From Butyrivibrio sp. MC2021 (GTDB taxonomy: Bacteria; Bacillota; Clostridia; Lachnospirales; Lachnospiraceae), in NCBI RefSeq assembly GCF_000621605.1, contig NZ_JHXX01000018.1, forward strand, positions 1 to 50,311: a DNA stretch of 50,311 nucleotides. The letters run 5' to 3'. Below are positions 23,689 through 31,695 of the stretch, in pieces. The position numbers and the translations under genes were made by a program. Position 1 is the stretch's first letter. Each line of letters starts with the position of its first letter. The notes beneath the pieces were generated by a model. It made no database searches and had not been told where the DNA came from. It was given only the letters and a program-made list of their open reading frames with translations.

Positions 23689-24466
23689 GGAAAAACACAA
23701 TGATCCACGGCCTCCGCTGGCACTTAACTGGAATCTGTGGCATGGATGCACCAGAGCAAGTACAGGGTGCCTACATTGTTATGTTTACCGGAGAGATGAG
23801 TCCATAGGAAAGGACCCTACAGTCCTTCATAAGACAGATAACTTTAATCTCCCAATACGAAAACTAAGGTCAGGACAGTATAAGGGCATGTATAAGGTTC
23901 CATGCGGGTCACACATTTATACATGTTTTTCTTCAGATTTCTTTCATCCCGATGCAGATGGATGGAGAAAAGATGCCTGGGAAATGATGCATGAGCGTTC
24001 AGATTGTACATTCTTTATGATTACTAAAAGACCTGAGCGTATTGCAGATCATCTCCCCGCAGGATGGGGGAACGGATGGGGGCATGTTACGATAGCCGTT
24101 ACCTGTGAGAATCAGGATATGCTGGATAAGAGACTTCCGGTTTATCTGGATCTTCCATTGTTCCATCATGCCGTGATGATAGAACCTATGCTGACTGAGG
24201 TGGATTTGAGTCCATATATCGAAAAATACAGGACTTCCGATGGGCGACCGCTCATCGAGGAGGTTTCCGTAGGTGGAGAGTCAGGAGCAAATGCAAGGGT
24301 CTGCGATTATAAATGGGTAGAGAAGGTATGGTTACAGTGTAAAGAGAACGGAATCTCATTTTATTATCACCAGACAGGAGCAAAACTGATTAAGGATGGG
24401 AAGCTTTATAACATCCCAAGAAAGCTACAGCATATCCAGGCGCATAAAGCTGGATTGGATTTATAA
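23663..24466 (+). CDS. DUF5131 (Gp37/Gp68-like) family protein
   Basis: 267 residues. Starts MMEQLSFFEE; the N-terminal WNLWHGCTRASTGCLHCYVY has the spaced Cys residues of this radical-SAM-related family, often phage-borne. SFFMITKRPERI-like and VSVGGESGANARVCDY segments are also typical. Three in-frame ATGs at the start (23654, 23663, 23666) and no clear ribosome site make the start uncertain by a few codons. Otherwise intact. Function unknown; DNA or nucleotide modification has been suggested for relatives. Confidence 0.75.
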   Translation: MMEQLSFFEEKHNDPRPPLALNWNLWHGCTRASTGCLHCYVYRRDESIGKDPTVLHKTDNFNLPIRKLRSGQYKGMYKVPCGSHIYTCFSSDFFHPDADGWRKDAWEMMHERSDCTFFMITKRPERIADHLPAGWGNGWGHVTIAVTCENQDMLDKRLPVYLDLPLFHHAVMIEPMLTEVDLSPYIEKYRTSDGRPLIEEVSVGGESGANARVCDYKWVEKVWLQCKENGISFYYHQTGAKLIKDGKLYNIPRKLQHIQAHKAGLDL

Positions 24467-24513
24467 CTTTCTAGATAATGAAATAAGCAAATCGAGATTG
24501 AAGAGGTGAAGCC

Positions 24514-24921
24514 ATGGCATGGAAATGTCCGAAATGCGGCAGAGAGTTCAGCAGACAAAACCAGGACCATTACTGTGTGAAACCGCAGAATATTGATGAA
24601 TACATTGCTGCCCAGGATGAGAAATATAAGCCCAGATTAATGGAGATCCGGGAGATCCTTCGTGATGCACTGCCGGACGCGGAGGAACGGATCTCCTGGT
24701 CGATGCCCACTTATTGGAAAGGTCGTAATATCATTCATTTCGCAGCATCAAAGAAACATCTGGGCATTTATCCTGGTGATGAGGCTACAGCTGTATTTAC
24801 GGAGGAACTCTCCGATTATGACGTAAGCAAGGGCACGATACGGATCCCCTATGATCAGCCTTTACCGGAAGCACTGATCATAAGGATCGCAAAATGGTGC
24901 TTTGAGAACTATTCCAAATAA
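24514..24921 (+). CDS. DUF1801-type protein with N-terminal zinc finger
   Basis: 135 residues. A CxxC...C element (WKCPKCGREFSRQNQDHYC) precedes a DUF1801/YdhG-like domain (RLMEIREILRDALPDAEERI then SWSMPTYW, and FAASKKHLGIYPG). The fold resembles iron-chaperone frataxin-like proteins but the role is unknown. AGAGGTG precedes the ATG. Intact. Confidence 0.75.
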   Translation: MAWKCPKCGREFSRQNQDHYCVKPQNIDEYIAAQDEKYKPRLMEIREILRDALPDAEERISWSMPTYWKGRNIIHFAASKKHLGIYPGDEATAVFTEELSDYDVSKGTIRIPYDQPLPEALIIRIAKWCFENYSK

Positions 24922-24930
24922 GGTGTAAAG

Positions 24931-25305
24931 ATGGTATGCCTAAGTCTTAATCCGGGGATGGAGTGTGCAGATCCACCCTATGAATTCTGCGAATATCTTG
25001 ATGGAGAGTATAAGGAAACTGATATCCGCATCAGGCATAACGAAGCTGTAAAAGCGATCGGAAAAGAAAATGATCACATTAAGTTCAAAACACTGCCAGA
25101 GTCAAAGGTTCTGAGCATCTATCATAAGGGCTCTTATGCTAATATCGGTGAAGCTTATGCATTTCTTATGAAATATGCAGACCAGAACGGATATACAGTA
25201 GCAGGTCTTGCCAGAGAGTGTTATATTGACGGAATCTGGAATAAAGAATCTGAGGAAGAATGGCTGACTGAGATCCAGCTTCCGATTGAAGACGTTACAA
25301 AATGA
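24931..25305 (+). CDS. GyrI-like effector-binding domain protein
   Basis: 124 residues. The DPPYEFCEYLDGEYKE, FKTLPESKVLSIYHKGSYAN and ARECYIDGIWNKESEEEWLT blocks are those of the AraC/MerR effector-binding (GyrI/SBMC) fold that binds hydrophobic drugs. Many relatives carry an N-terminal MerR or AraC DNA-binding domain that is absent here. Either a stand-alone binder or the rear half of a regulator. Its stop overlaps the next gene by 4 nt. Confidence 0.65.
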   Translation: MVCLSLNPGMECADPPYEFCEYLDGEYKETDIRIRHNEAVKAIGKENDHIKFKTLPESKVLSIYHKGSYANIGEAYAFLMKYADQNGYTVAGLARECYIDGIWNKESEEEWLTEIQLPIEDVTK

Positions 25306-25601
25306 ATAGAAGATATTACGGATCTGAAGCTGCAGAACTGGCCAACGAAAAGGGGCTGTCTTACTTGTCGGTTACTACACTGTCAGAATATTTAGGAATC
25401 AGGAAGCCTTCATTGTACAATCACATGAAGACCATAGAAGATATGCACAGAAGTCTTATGATATATGGGTGGCAAACTGTATCGGAAGATGTTGTCAGAG
25501 GAATTGATTCTTCAGATGAAAAAGCAAATCTATTTGAGTACGGAAAAAAGTTCTATAAGTTTGCAATGGAGAATATGGAAGAGAAAAGCTTAGGGGTTTA
25601 G
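25302..25601 (+). pseudogene. TetR-like N-terminal half
   Basis: 99 codons. HTH region ELANEKGLSYLSVTTLSEYL then GIRKPSLYNHMKTIEDMHRS is TetR-like, but the ligand domain ends early at FYKFAMENMEEKSLGV. At the same place the sequence switches to a GyrI-like tail in another frame. So this is a fusion scar of two regulator genes. The start overlaps the preceding stop (ATGA). Confidence 0.6.
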
Positions 25602-25831
25602 GCTATAACTGGACAACTGATACGATTGAATATGTCATCGGGCTTAAATCCGGCGACATAGATAATGCAAACTGTTCTGTGGTTTTGCCGAATTCAGGAT
25701 GGATTGCCATAAAAGGAAAAACAGCAGAATTAGATATAATCTATCAGGAAATCTACGCCGATGGGGTTCTTACATATGAGATTGAAACTTTTACCGATGA
25801 AGGCGAATGTGAGATTTTATATTATAGATAG
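25586..25831 (+). pseudogene. GyrI/AraC effector-binding tail, fused behind the TetR fragment
   Basis: Reads KLRGLGYNWTTDTIEYVIGL, then SGWIAIKGKTAELDIIYQEI and FTDEGECEILYYR, ending at TAG. This is the rear of an effector-binding domain with no start of its own. The overlap with the TetR frame marks the join. Confidence 0.55.
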
Positions 25832-25868
25832 TTTTCAATTTTGACGAAGGTGCCGGAGGTAAAGTTTC

Positions 25869-25979
25869 ATGTGTGAAGAGCGTAAGTGGAAAAAGGATAT
25901 ACATAAGTCTGTTGGAGAACTAACTGATTTTTATAAAAATGGGATTAACTGCTATCTGATGATGAAAAGAAGAGGGTAA
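25869..25979 (+). CDS. possible 36-residue protein
   Basis: Starts MCEERKWKKDIHKSVGELTD and ends CYLMMKRRG, with GGAGG eight bases upstream of the ATG. Good ribosome site but no family recognised; may be another shortened gene. Confidence 0.35.
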   Translation: MCEERKWKKDIHKSVGELTDFYKNGINCYLMMKRRG

Positions 25980-25983
25980 AGAT

Positions 25984-26433
25984 ATGAGTCTACAATTTGT
26001 AAAAGCAAGCACTTCTGATGCTTTGACACTTAATGGAATATCTAAAAGAGCCTTTGATAGCGATGTTCAGGTTGGAGCACCTTCAGCTGGTGGGCCACCT
26101 GGATATATGTCTGTTTCTTATCACACAAAGATGGCCAGAACAAATCATTTGTATAAGCTCACGGACAATGGACTAATTGTTGGTGGTGCGATTCTATTTT
26201 TGGAAAAAGACAAGTTGAACATCGGAAGGATCTTTGTAAGCCCGGAGCATTTTCGCAAAGGTTATGGAGTCTACATGATGCAGGAAATTGAGACAATGTT
26301 TTCAAATGTAAAGGAATTTGTATTAGATACACCCATTTGGAATGTCAGAACAAACGCCTTTTATACCAAGCTGGGATATGTGGAAGTGAGTCGGGATAAT
26401 GAATTCATTTATTATATTAAGAAATGTGAGTGA
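25984..26433 (+). CDS. GNAT N-acetyltransferase
   Basis: 149 residues, complete. Acetyl-CoA loop at SPEHFRKGYGVYMMQE; C-terminal NAFYTKLGYVEV. The 3' third (26264-26388) is repeated, about 80% identical, as an orphan fragment at 30063-30189, showing a second member of this gene once existed nearby. AGAGGG precedes the ATG. Confidence 0.83.
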   Translation: MSLQFVKASTSDALTLNGISKRAFDSDVQVGAPSAGGPPGYMSVSYHTKMARTNHLYKLTDNGLIVGGAILFLEKDKLNIGRIFVSPEHFRKGYGVYMMQEIETMFSNVKEFVLDTPIWNVRTNAFYTKLGYVEVSRDNEFIYYIKKCE

Positions 26434-26529
26434 TCAGGTGATAATAGGCTATGTTTATTGCTGACAATAAACAAAACGTATTGGAAAGATTTGATGTTTC
26501 TGTTTATCATTTAAGATGAGGTGATCAGG

Positions 26530-27009
26530 ATGATAAACGCTAAGGTAAAAGAATTTTTGGATATAAAAGGATTGGGAGACAGGCTGACAGAGCATTCTGA
26601 GACGATTGATACAGTTGAACATGCTGCACAGCAGATAGGATGTACGGAGCCTGAGATTGCCAAGACGCTGTCATTTATTGTTGAGGAAAAGCCGGTCATA
26701 GTTGTTATGGCAGGTGATGGCAAGGTAAACAGCTCCAAGTTCAAATCTGTTTTCCATACAAAGCCCCATATGATCCCAAGGGACCAGGTGGAGGATATAA
26801 CTGGATTTCAGCCGGGAGGAGTGTGCCCGTTTGCAGTTCCTGCAGGGATTCCGATATGGCTTGATGTATCGATGAAACGATTTGAATACGTCCATCCAGC
26901 TGGAGGTAATGAGTTTACGTCGGTTAAGATATCTCCCGGTGAGCTTGAAGAAATTACCGGAACTCAGGGCTGGTGTGATGTTTGCAAAGGATGGGAAGAG
27001 GAGGACTAA
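26530..27009 (+). CDS. YbaK/EbsC-family aminoacyl-tRNA deacylase
   Basis: 159 residues with the ProX/YbaK fold: CTEPEIAKTLSFIVEEKP, VNSSKFKSVF, and GGVCPFAVPAGIPIWLD near residue 95. These proteins hydrolyse mischarged tRNAs such as Ala-tRNA(Pro). AGGTGA upstream supports this ATG over the GTG nine bases earlier. Four bases separate it from the nitroreductase gene, so they probably form an operon. Confidence 0.87.
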   Translation: MINAKVKEFLDIKGLGDRLTEHSETIDTVEHAAQQIGCTEPEIAKTLSFIVEEKPVIVVMAGDGKVNSSKFKSVFHTKPHMIPRDQVEDITGFQPGGVCPFAVPAGIPIWLDVSMKRFEYVHPAGGNEFTSVKISPGELEEITGTQGWCDVCKGWEEED

Positions 27010-27012
27010 AAG

Positions 27013-27525
27013 TTGGAATTTAAAGATGTAGTAAAGAACCGCTATTCATGTAAGAAGTACAGTGAGAGAAAGGTGGACAGAGCAAGACTCAACGAGATCC
27101 TTGAAGCAGGTCGCCTTGCTTCTACAGCCAAGAATCTTCAGGAGCATCATATCTATGTCGTTGAGTCAGAAGAGAATCTGGCCAAGATCGATAAGGCAAC
27201 TCCTTGTCGCTACGGCGCTCCAACAGTACTTGTTGTAGCTTTTGATAAGAATAATGTATTCACATACCCGGGTGGCAAAAGAGATTCCGGTATTGAAGAT
27301 GCTTCTATTGTAGCAACACATCTTATGCTTGCTGCAGCAAACGAAGGCGTAGACAGCTGTTGGCTAAATTTCTTTGATCCTGATGCACTTGCAAGTGATC
27401 TTCATCTTCCAGAGAATGAGGAGATCCTGATGATTCTTGATCTTGGCTATGCTGCAGAAGGAGCGGGGCCACTTGATAATCACTACAGCAGAAAAGAACA
27501 GCCAGAGACAGTAAGTTATATTTAA
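27013..27525 (+). CDS. nitroreductase-family flavoprotein
   Basis: 170 residues. RYSCKKYSERKVDRARLNEI and EAGRLASTAKNLQEH are the FMN-binding opening of the family; the DSGIEDASIVATHLMLAAAN helix follows. Reduces nitro or quinone substrates with NAD(P)H. It uses a TTG start behind AGGAGG eight bases upstream, since no in-frame ATG precedes the conserved region. Ends at a strong terminator. Confidence 0.88.
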   Translation: MEFKDVVKNRYSCKKYSERKVDRARLNEILEAGRLASTAKNLQEHHIYVVESEENLAKIDKATPCRYGAPTVLVVAFDKNNVFTYPGGKRDSGIEDASIVATHLMLAAANEGVDSCWLNFFDPDALASDLHLPENEEILMILDLGYAAEGAGPLDNHYSRKEQPETVSYI

Positions 27526-27533
27526 AACATAAG

Positions 27534-27576
27534 TGCCATGTTTCGGTTTCAAATTACCGTCACATGGCATTTTTTA
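27534..27576 (+). terminator. terminator of the YbaK/nitroreductase pair
   Basis: TGCCATGT pairs with ACATGGCA and is followed by TTTTTTATT. Confidence 0.85.
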
Positions 27577-27641
27577 TTGCCCGGGAATATAGTAAAATTG
27601 TTAATGGATGCGTTGATGATATTAGCTTGGAGGACATGATT

Positions 27642-27746
27642 ATGAGCAGAAAAGATTTTGGAGCAAAACCTTTTAGTTATCCACAGCCAGTGTGGATCAT
27701 TGGAACATATGATGAGAATGGAAACTGTTGTAGAAGGGACTTGTGA
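27642..27746 (+). pseudogene. flavin reductase start fused to a small-membrane-gene tail
   Basis: GGAGG precedes the ATG. The first 28 residues (MSRKDFGAKPFSYPQPVWII then GTYDENGN) are the start of a flavin reductase; then the DNA becomes the repeat also seen at 18369, giving six more codons before the stop. It is a junction relic, with the breakpoint near 27722. Confidence 0.65.
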
Positions 27747-27861
27747 TACACTTACAGAGAAGATAAGCGACTTATGAAAATAGGTTCAATATGTCAGAAA
27801 AATTGCCGTTTGACAGTATAATTTACTGTTAAATGGCTCTTTTTCTGTTATAGTAAAAATA
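27724..27861 (+). repeat. 138-bp direct repeat, copy 2
   Basis: Matches 18369-18505: gene tail DTLTEKISDL in a dead frame, terminator (ends TTTTTC) and TGTTATAGT box, directly before the histidine phosphatase gene. Only the terminator-promoter part can be functional here. Confidence 0.75.
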
Positions 27862-27883
27862 TGTTTTTTATCGGAGGGTGTAG

Positions 27884-28420
27884 GTGAAGGTTGTTCTTAT
27901 TAGGCATGGTAAAGTGAATTTTAGATGGAAATCTTGGTACACATCTGACCAGTTCGACGAAGCATGCGTGCTGTATGACAAGGCTCCTATCATGAAGTTA
28001 AGCTATTCTATACCTGATGCGAAGTATTCCAGCTATTACATAAGTGCCTTGTCGAGAACTGGGGAAACAGCTCAGAGTATCTTTGGTGAGCAGGACTATA
28101 TTTCTACAGATCTGATTAACGAAGTCCCATTATCAGCAAGTTTATATATCAGAGTTAAATTACCATTACTGTTTTGGAATACCTCAGGCAGGATTCAATG
28201 GTATTTCAATAACAGCAGGCAGAAGGAAAGAAGGCTGCAGACAGAGAAAAGGGCTATGCAGTTTGTGAAGATGCTTATGGAAAAGAATGAGGACTGCGTG
28301 GTGGTAACACATGGATTTTTCATGCATACGCTTGTGGCTGAGCTTAAAAGAATGAATTTTAGCATTGATAATAAATCGCTAAAATATGCAAATGGCGAAT
28401 GTGTGATAGCAAGATTATAA
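27884..28420 (+). CDS. histidine phosphatase family protein
   Basis: 178 residues. The catalytic IRHGKV near the N-terminus, SALSRTGETAQSIF (second Arg) and VVTHGFFMH (second His) mark the phosphoglycerate-mutase-like fold. Substrate unknown. The start is GTG, placed four bases after GGAGGG. The coding end overlaps a methyltransferase remnant. Appears whole. Confidence 0.8.
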   Translation: MKVVLIRHGKVNFRWKSWYTSDQFDEACVLYDKAPIMKLSYSIPDAKYSSYYISALSRTGETAQSIFGEQDYISTDLINEVPLSASLYIRVKLPLLFWNTSGRIQWYFNNSRQKERRLQTEKRAMQFVKMLMEKNEDCVVVTHGFFMHTLVAELKRMNFSIDNKSLKYANGECVIARL

Positions 28421-28905
28421 ATTTTCATGGGAGAAGAAAAATACGGAGCATTGAAGATAACACTTTTGATGTGGTAATCTGCCATAATGTTCTTGAATAT
28501 GTTGATGACATGAGTGGTGTGCTAACACAGCTGATAAGAGTGCTGAAGCCAGGCGGGATTTTATCGATAGTAAAACATAATGAATATGGTAAGGCCTTCG
28601 CGTATGCTGTATTAAACGACAACCCCGCAGCGGCATTAGATGTCCTGAATAAGTGCACTGAAGAAAGTGCTTTTGGAAACAGAAATGTGTATAGCAACGA
28701 GTATCTTGCTGATTTCTTTGCTGATGATGCAGAGCTAAAAGATGTTTATGGTATAAGGACGTTTTTTGGATTGTCATCAAATAATGAGATCAAATTCAAC
28801 GAAGAATGGTATAGAGGCATGCTTGAACTGGAAACAAAGGCCGGAGTAATTGATGAGTATGTGAAGGTCGCTTTTTATAATCACCTGATATTTAAAAAGA
28901 AATAA
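28399..28905 (+). pseudogene. methyltransferase lacking its SAM-binding N-terminus
   Basis: From DNTFDVVICHNVLEYVDDMS and LIRVLKPGGILSIVKHNEYG onward this is the second half of a class I methyltransferase, ending normally at HLIFKKK. The first about 60-70 residues with the GxGxG motif are gone; the frame now begins inside the end of the phosphatase gene. Likely non-functional. Confidence 0.7.
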
Positions 28906-28931
28906 AGCTATGAGGATAACGGAGGAAGCGT

Positions 28932-29396
28932 ATGTGCGGAGTATGCGATAGAATTAAAGAAACAAAAGCTGGGGACAATCCATTTCTTGTAAAAGAATTG
29001 GGAACTGGATATGTGGTAATTGGGGATTTCCAGCATTTTAAGGGATATACATTATTTTTGTATAAAGACCATGTTGTTGAATTGTTTGATCTGGACAAGG
29101 AAACAAGAGCAAAGCACTTATATGAAATGACACTTGTTGCTGAAGCTGTGAAAAATGCCTTTGGAGCTGAAAAGATGAATTATGAGTGCCTGGGAAATGG
29201 TGAAGGCGGTGCACATATTCATTGGCATCTGTTTCCGAGAAGGACTGGCGACATAGATAATTATGGAAACAAAGGCAAGGGACCTGTTTGGTGCTATCCA
29301 AGTGAAAAAATGTATGCTGACATAAATAGACCCAGCAGTGAAGAACTAGAAGAGATGAAAGCAAAACTTCTTTGTGAGCTGGATAAACTATTGTAA
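28932..29396 (+). CDS. HIT-family hydrolase
   Basis: 154 residues. GGAHIHWHLFPR holds the His triad (HxHxH). N-terminal MCGVCDRI has a CxxC pair. HIT proteins hydrolyse dinucleotides or nucleotidyl-phosphoramidates. GGAGG precedes the ATG. Intact. Confidence 0.87.
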   Translation: MCGVCDRIKETKAGDNPFLVKELGTGYVVIGDFQHFKGYTLFLYKDHVVELFDLDKETRAKHLYEMTLVAEAVKNAFGAEKMNYECLGNGEGGAHIHWHLFPRRTGDIDNYGNKGKGPVWCYPSEKMYADINRPSSEELEEMKAKLLCELDKLL

Positions 29397-29442
29397 TACA
29401 TTAAGAAAGATTGATGAAGGATGAGACTTTGAGTTAACAGAA

Positions 29443-29523
29443 GAGCTTGCGGAGAGTATCTGCAGAATGTACCTGACGCACCCGGGAGTGGATGTTGCCG
29501 GGATACTACAGAGGATAAGCTGA
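29443..29523 (+). pseudogene. unidentified gene tail
   Basis: 27 codons (ELAESICRMYLTHPGVDVAG then ILQRIS) with no start. Protein-like and ending just before the next ribosome site, so it is probably the last piece of a deleted gene. Family not recognised. Confidence 0.3.
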
Positions 29524-29536
29524 AAGGTGCCTAAAA

Positions 29537-29977
29537 ATGGAACTAAAGCGAATTGGAGTTGAGCAAAAAGAAGCGATAAAAAAGCTGTTTGTAAGTGTGT
29601 TTACTATAGAACCATGGAACGATGACTGGTCAGATGAAAAGCAGTTGGATTGCTATATAGATGATCTGATTGGACAGGGATATTCGCTTACATATGGGTT
29701 ATATGATGGTGATGAACTCATCGGTATGTCATTGGGCTACATAAAACACTGGTATAAAGGGACTGAATACTATATTGATGAACTATGTATAAGAACTGAC
29801 AGGCAAGGCGCAGGAGCCGGTAACTTTTTCCTGTCAGAAATAGAAAAGGCAATTAAAGAGCTGGGGCTGAAGCAGATCTTCTTACAGACAGAAGCGCATG
29901 TGCCTGCATATGAGTTCTATAAAAAGAACGGCTATATCGAATTAGAAGGGCATGTATCATTTGCCAAGGAGCTATGA
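29537..29977 (+). CDS. GNAT N-acetyltransferase
   Basis: 146 residues. Acetyl-CoA loop RTDRQGAGAGNFFL, C-terminal AYEFYKKNGYIE. EPWNDDWSDEKQ near residue 20 is shared with the GNAT at 31160 (IDWKTEN), so they belong to one subgroup. AAAGGTG precedes the ATG. Intact. Confidence 0.83.
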   Translation: MELKRIGVEQKEAIKKLFVSVFTIEPWNDDWSDEKQLDCYIDDLIGQGYSLTYGLYDGDELIGMSLGYIKHWYKGTEYYIDELCIRTDRQGAGAGNFFLSEIEKAIKELGLKQIFLQTEAHVPAYEFYKKNGYIELEGHVSFAKEL

Positions 29978-30001
29978 AAAACAACTGGGAGAAATTAGAA
30001 C

Positions 30002-30076
30002 ATGCTTGAAAGAATGGATGATTTCTTTACTGCCCGTATCAATGGGTATGAGGTAAAGAGCCATGAGTCTACATGA
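30002..30076 (+). pseudogene. methyltransferase start fragment
   Basis: Begins MLERMDDFFTARINGYE, the opening helix of a class I methyltransferase family, then joins GNAT sequence in a wrong frame at about 30063 and stops. One of three relics packed into 270 bases. Confidence 0.5.
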
Positions 30077-30189
30077 TGCAGGAAATTGAGGCGATGTTTT
30101 CAGATGCAAAGGAATTCACGTTGGATACGCCCATTTGGAATGTCAGAACAAATGCATTTTATTCTAAGCTTGGGTATACAGAAGCGTGA
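30063..30189 (+). pseudogene. GNAT end fragment, repeat of 26264-26388
   Basis: Homologous over about 125 bp (about 80%) to the last third of the GNAT gene at 25984, reading MMQEIEAMFSDAKEFTLDTP then IWNVRTNAFYSKLGYTEA to a stop. Its front end was replaced by the methyltransferase start just upstream. Confidence 0.75.
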
Positions 30190-30211
30190 TGCATAGATTG
30201 AGGAAAAGAAA

Positions 30212-30271
30212 ATGAGAATAGAGACTGAGAGATTGATTCTTCGTCCATTTCAGGAGGGGGATACAAAATAA
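30212..30271 (+). pseudogene. 19-codon GNAT skeleton (start and end only)
   Basis: Encodes MRIETERLILRPFQEGDTK. Sixteen residues equal the start of the RimJ-like GNAT at 45147 (MRIETERLLLRPFQEGD) and the last codons GAT-ACA-AAA-TAA equal its end (EWDTK stop), with matching bases just past the stop. About 180 codons between them are absent, joined at a GGGGATAC sequence. AGGAAAAG looks like the former ribosome site. Confidence 0.75.
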
Positions 30272-30306
30272 CTTTTTTTAATATAGTGCTATGGAGGACG
30301 CTGTTT

Positions 30307-31023
30307 ATGAGCAGTATAGAAATGTACAAGAAGTATTTTACAAAGGAATATTTGATGGGACCGAATTCCTTTAGGCTGCTTGATGAATTGATTCGCAAAA
30401 GACCTGAAGGCGCTTGCTTTAACAGGACACTGGATTTGGGGTGCGGTTATGCCTTAACATCGATGTTTGTAGCAAATGAAACGGATGCAGAGCATGTATA
30501 CGCATTTGATCTTTGGGTACCCGCAACAGAAAACTACCGAAGGATTCAGGATAATGGTCTGGAAGACAAGATTATTCCAATCCATGGTGATGCCATGGAC
30601 ATGCCTTTCGCTGAAGAGTATTTCGATGCCATAGTCAGTGTAGATGCATATCATTACTTTGGATGTAAAGAAGGCATCTTTTCTGAGAAGGTACTACCAT
30701 ATGTAAAAAAAGGCGGTACAGTAATGATCGCGGTTCCGGGGTTAAAGGAACAGCCACAAGGTGAGCTTAAAGTAATATTTGAGACATGGGCGGAAGGCGA
30801 TGATTCGGAACTTTTCAAGACAGCATCTTGGTGGGAAAAACTGTTGAAGGATGAGTGCCAAGACCGATGCGATATCGAAGTTAAGGAGGCTGATTGCTAC
30901 GATATCGCTTGGCGGGAATGGTTTGAATCAGGACATGAATATGGCATACGCGATAAGGAGTTTTTGGATAAGGGTCTGTATGATATTCTGAATTTCCTTC
31001 TAATTTATGTTCGAAAAGAATGA
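30307..31023 (+). CDS. class I SAM-dependent methyltransferase
   Basis: 238 residues. Motif I is LDLGCGYALTSMFVA; then AFDLWVPATENYRR, GDAMDMPFAEEYFDAIVSVD and VKKGGTVMIAVPG. Complete. GGAGGACG before the internal ATG decides the start. Acceptor unknown. Confidence 0.85.
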   Translation: MSSIEMYKKYFTKEYLMGPNSFRLLDELIRKRPEGACFNRTLDLGCGYALTSMFVANETDAEHVYAFDLWVPATENYRRIQDNGLEDKIIPIHGDAMDMPFAEEYFDAIVSVDAYHYFGCKEGIFSEKVLPYVKKGGTVMIAVPGLKEQPQGELKVIFETWAEGDDSELFKTASWWEKLLKDECQDRCDIEVKEADCYDIAWREWFESGHEYGIRDKEFLDKGLYDILNFLLIYVRKE

Positions 31024-31026
31024 TAA

Positions 31027-31155
31027 ATGGTAAAGACCGGCTTTGAAATCTTTGAACTGTCCGGCAATACATATACGGTGAGAAAAAAAACTGATTCTAT
31101 AAATGGGAATATATTTCAGGATAATGAAATAAATCGAAGTTTGGTAGTGGGGTAG
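31027..31155 (+). pseudogene. probable tail of another methyltransferase or small remnant
   Basis: 42 codons (MVKTGFEIFELSGNTYTVRK then KTDSINGN). The first part resembles the last strand-turn of methyltransferases; the rest is unfamiliar. It lies between two intact genes without its own ribosome site. Confidence 0.35.
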
Positions 31156-31159
31156 TACA

Positions 31160-31591
31160 ATGATTAGAATTATGAAAAACAGTGATTTAACACAATGTGG
31201 TTCGATTTATACAAAAGCATTTCCGATGGAATATTGGGGAATAGATTGGAAGACAGAAAATGCCACAGAATATCTTCAGGATTTTTTTGAACAGAGAAGA
31301 TTTGTGGGATTTGTATATGAGGAAAATAAAGAAGTACTAGGGTGTATATTTGCACTTCGTAAGATTTCAGGCAGCAAAGAAGAGATTTATATTAATGAGA
31401 TGGCAGTACTTCCTGAGCGACAAGGTCAAGGAATAGGTAAGCAGTTATTAAACGCTGTTAAAGATTATAGTAAGGACAAAGGACTTGCGGGCATTGTTCT
31501 TTATACTAGCGAGTATGCGCCAGCGGCTAAGTTTTATGAGAAGAATGGGTTTAAGTTGTCAAAGGGAACTATATGTATGTATTGTGAATAA
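31160..31591 (+). CDS. GNAT N-acetyltransferase
   Basis: 143 residues. NEMAVLPERQGQGIGKQLLN is a textbook acetyl-CoA loop; AAKFYEKNGFKL closes the fold. GGGG precedes the ATG. Intact. Confidence 0.87.
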   Translation: MIRIMKNSDLTQCGSIYTKAFPMEYWGIDWKTENATEYLQDFFEQRRFVGFVYEENKEVLGCIFALRKISGSKEEIYINEMAVLPERQGQGIGKQLLNAVKDYSKDKGLAGIVLYTSEYAPAAKFYEKNGFKLSKGTICMYCE

Positions 31592-31616
31592 TTTAGGGAT
31601 GAGTAAATTCAAGTTT

Positions 31617-31651
31617 AGCCGGATTAAAGATTTTAGGAAAAGAGTGAGGTG
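31617..31651 (+). repeat. 35-bp copy of the SMR gene end
   Basis: Identical except for one base to 34397-34431, the last codons of the SMR pseudogene and the bases after its stop. Here it is out of any gene, just before the HD-domain gene's leader. Confidence 0.75.
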
Positions 31652-31695
31652 TTGCAATAAAAAGGATCAGTTTTATGAAACAAAGGGGATACAAA

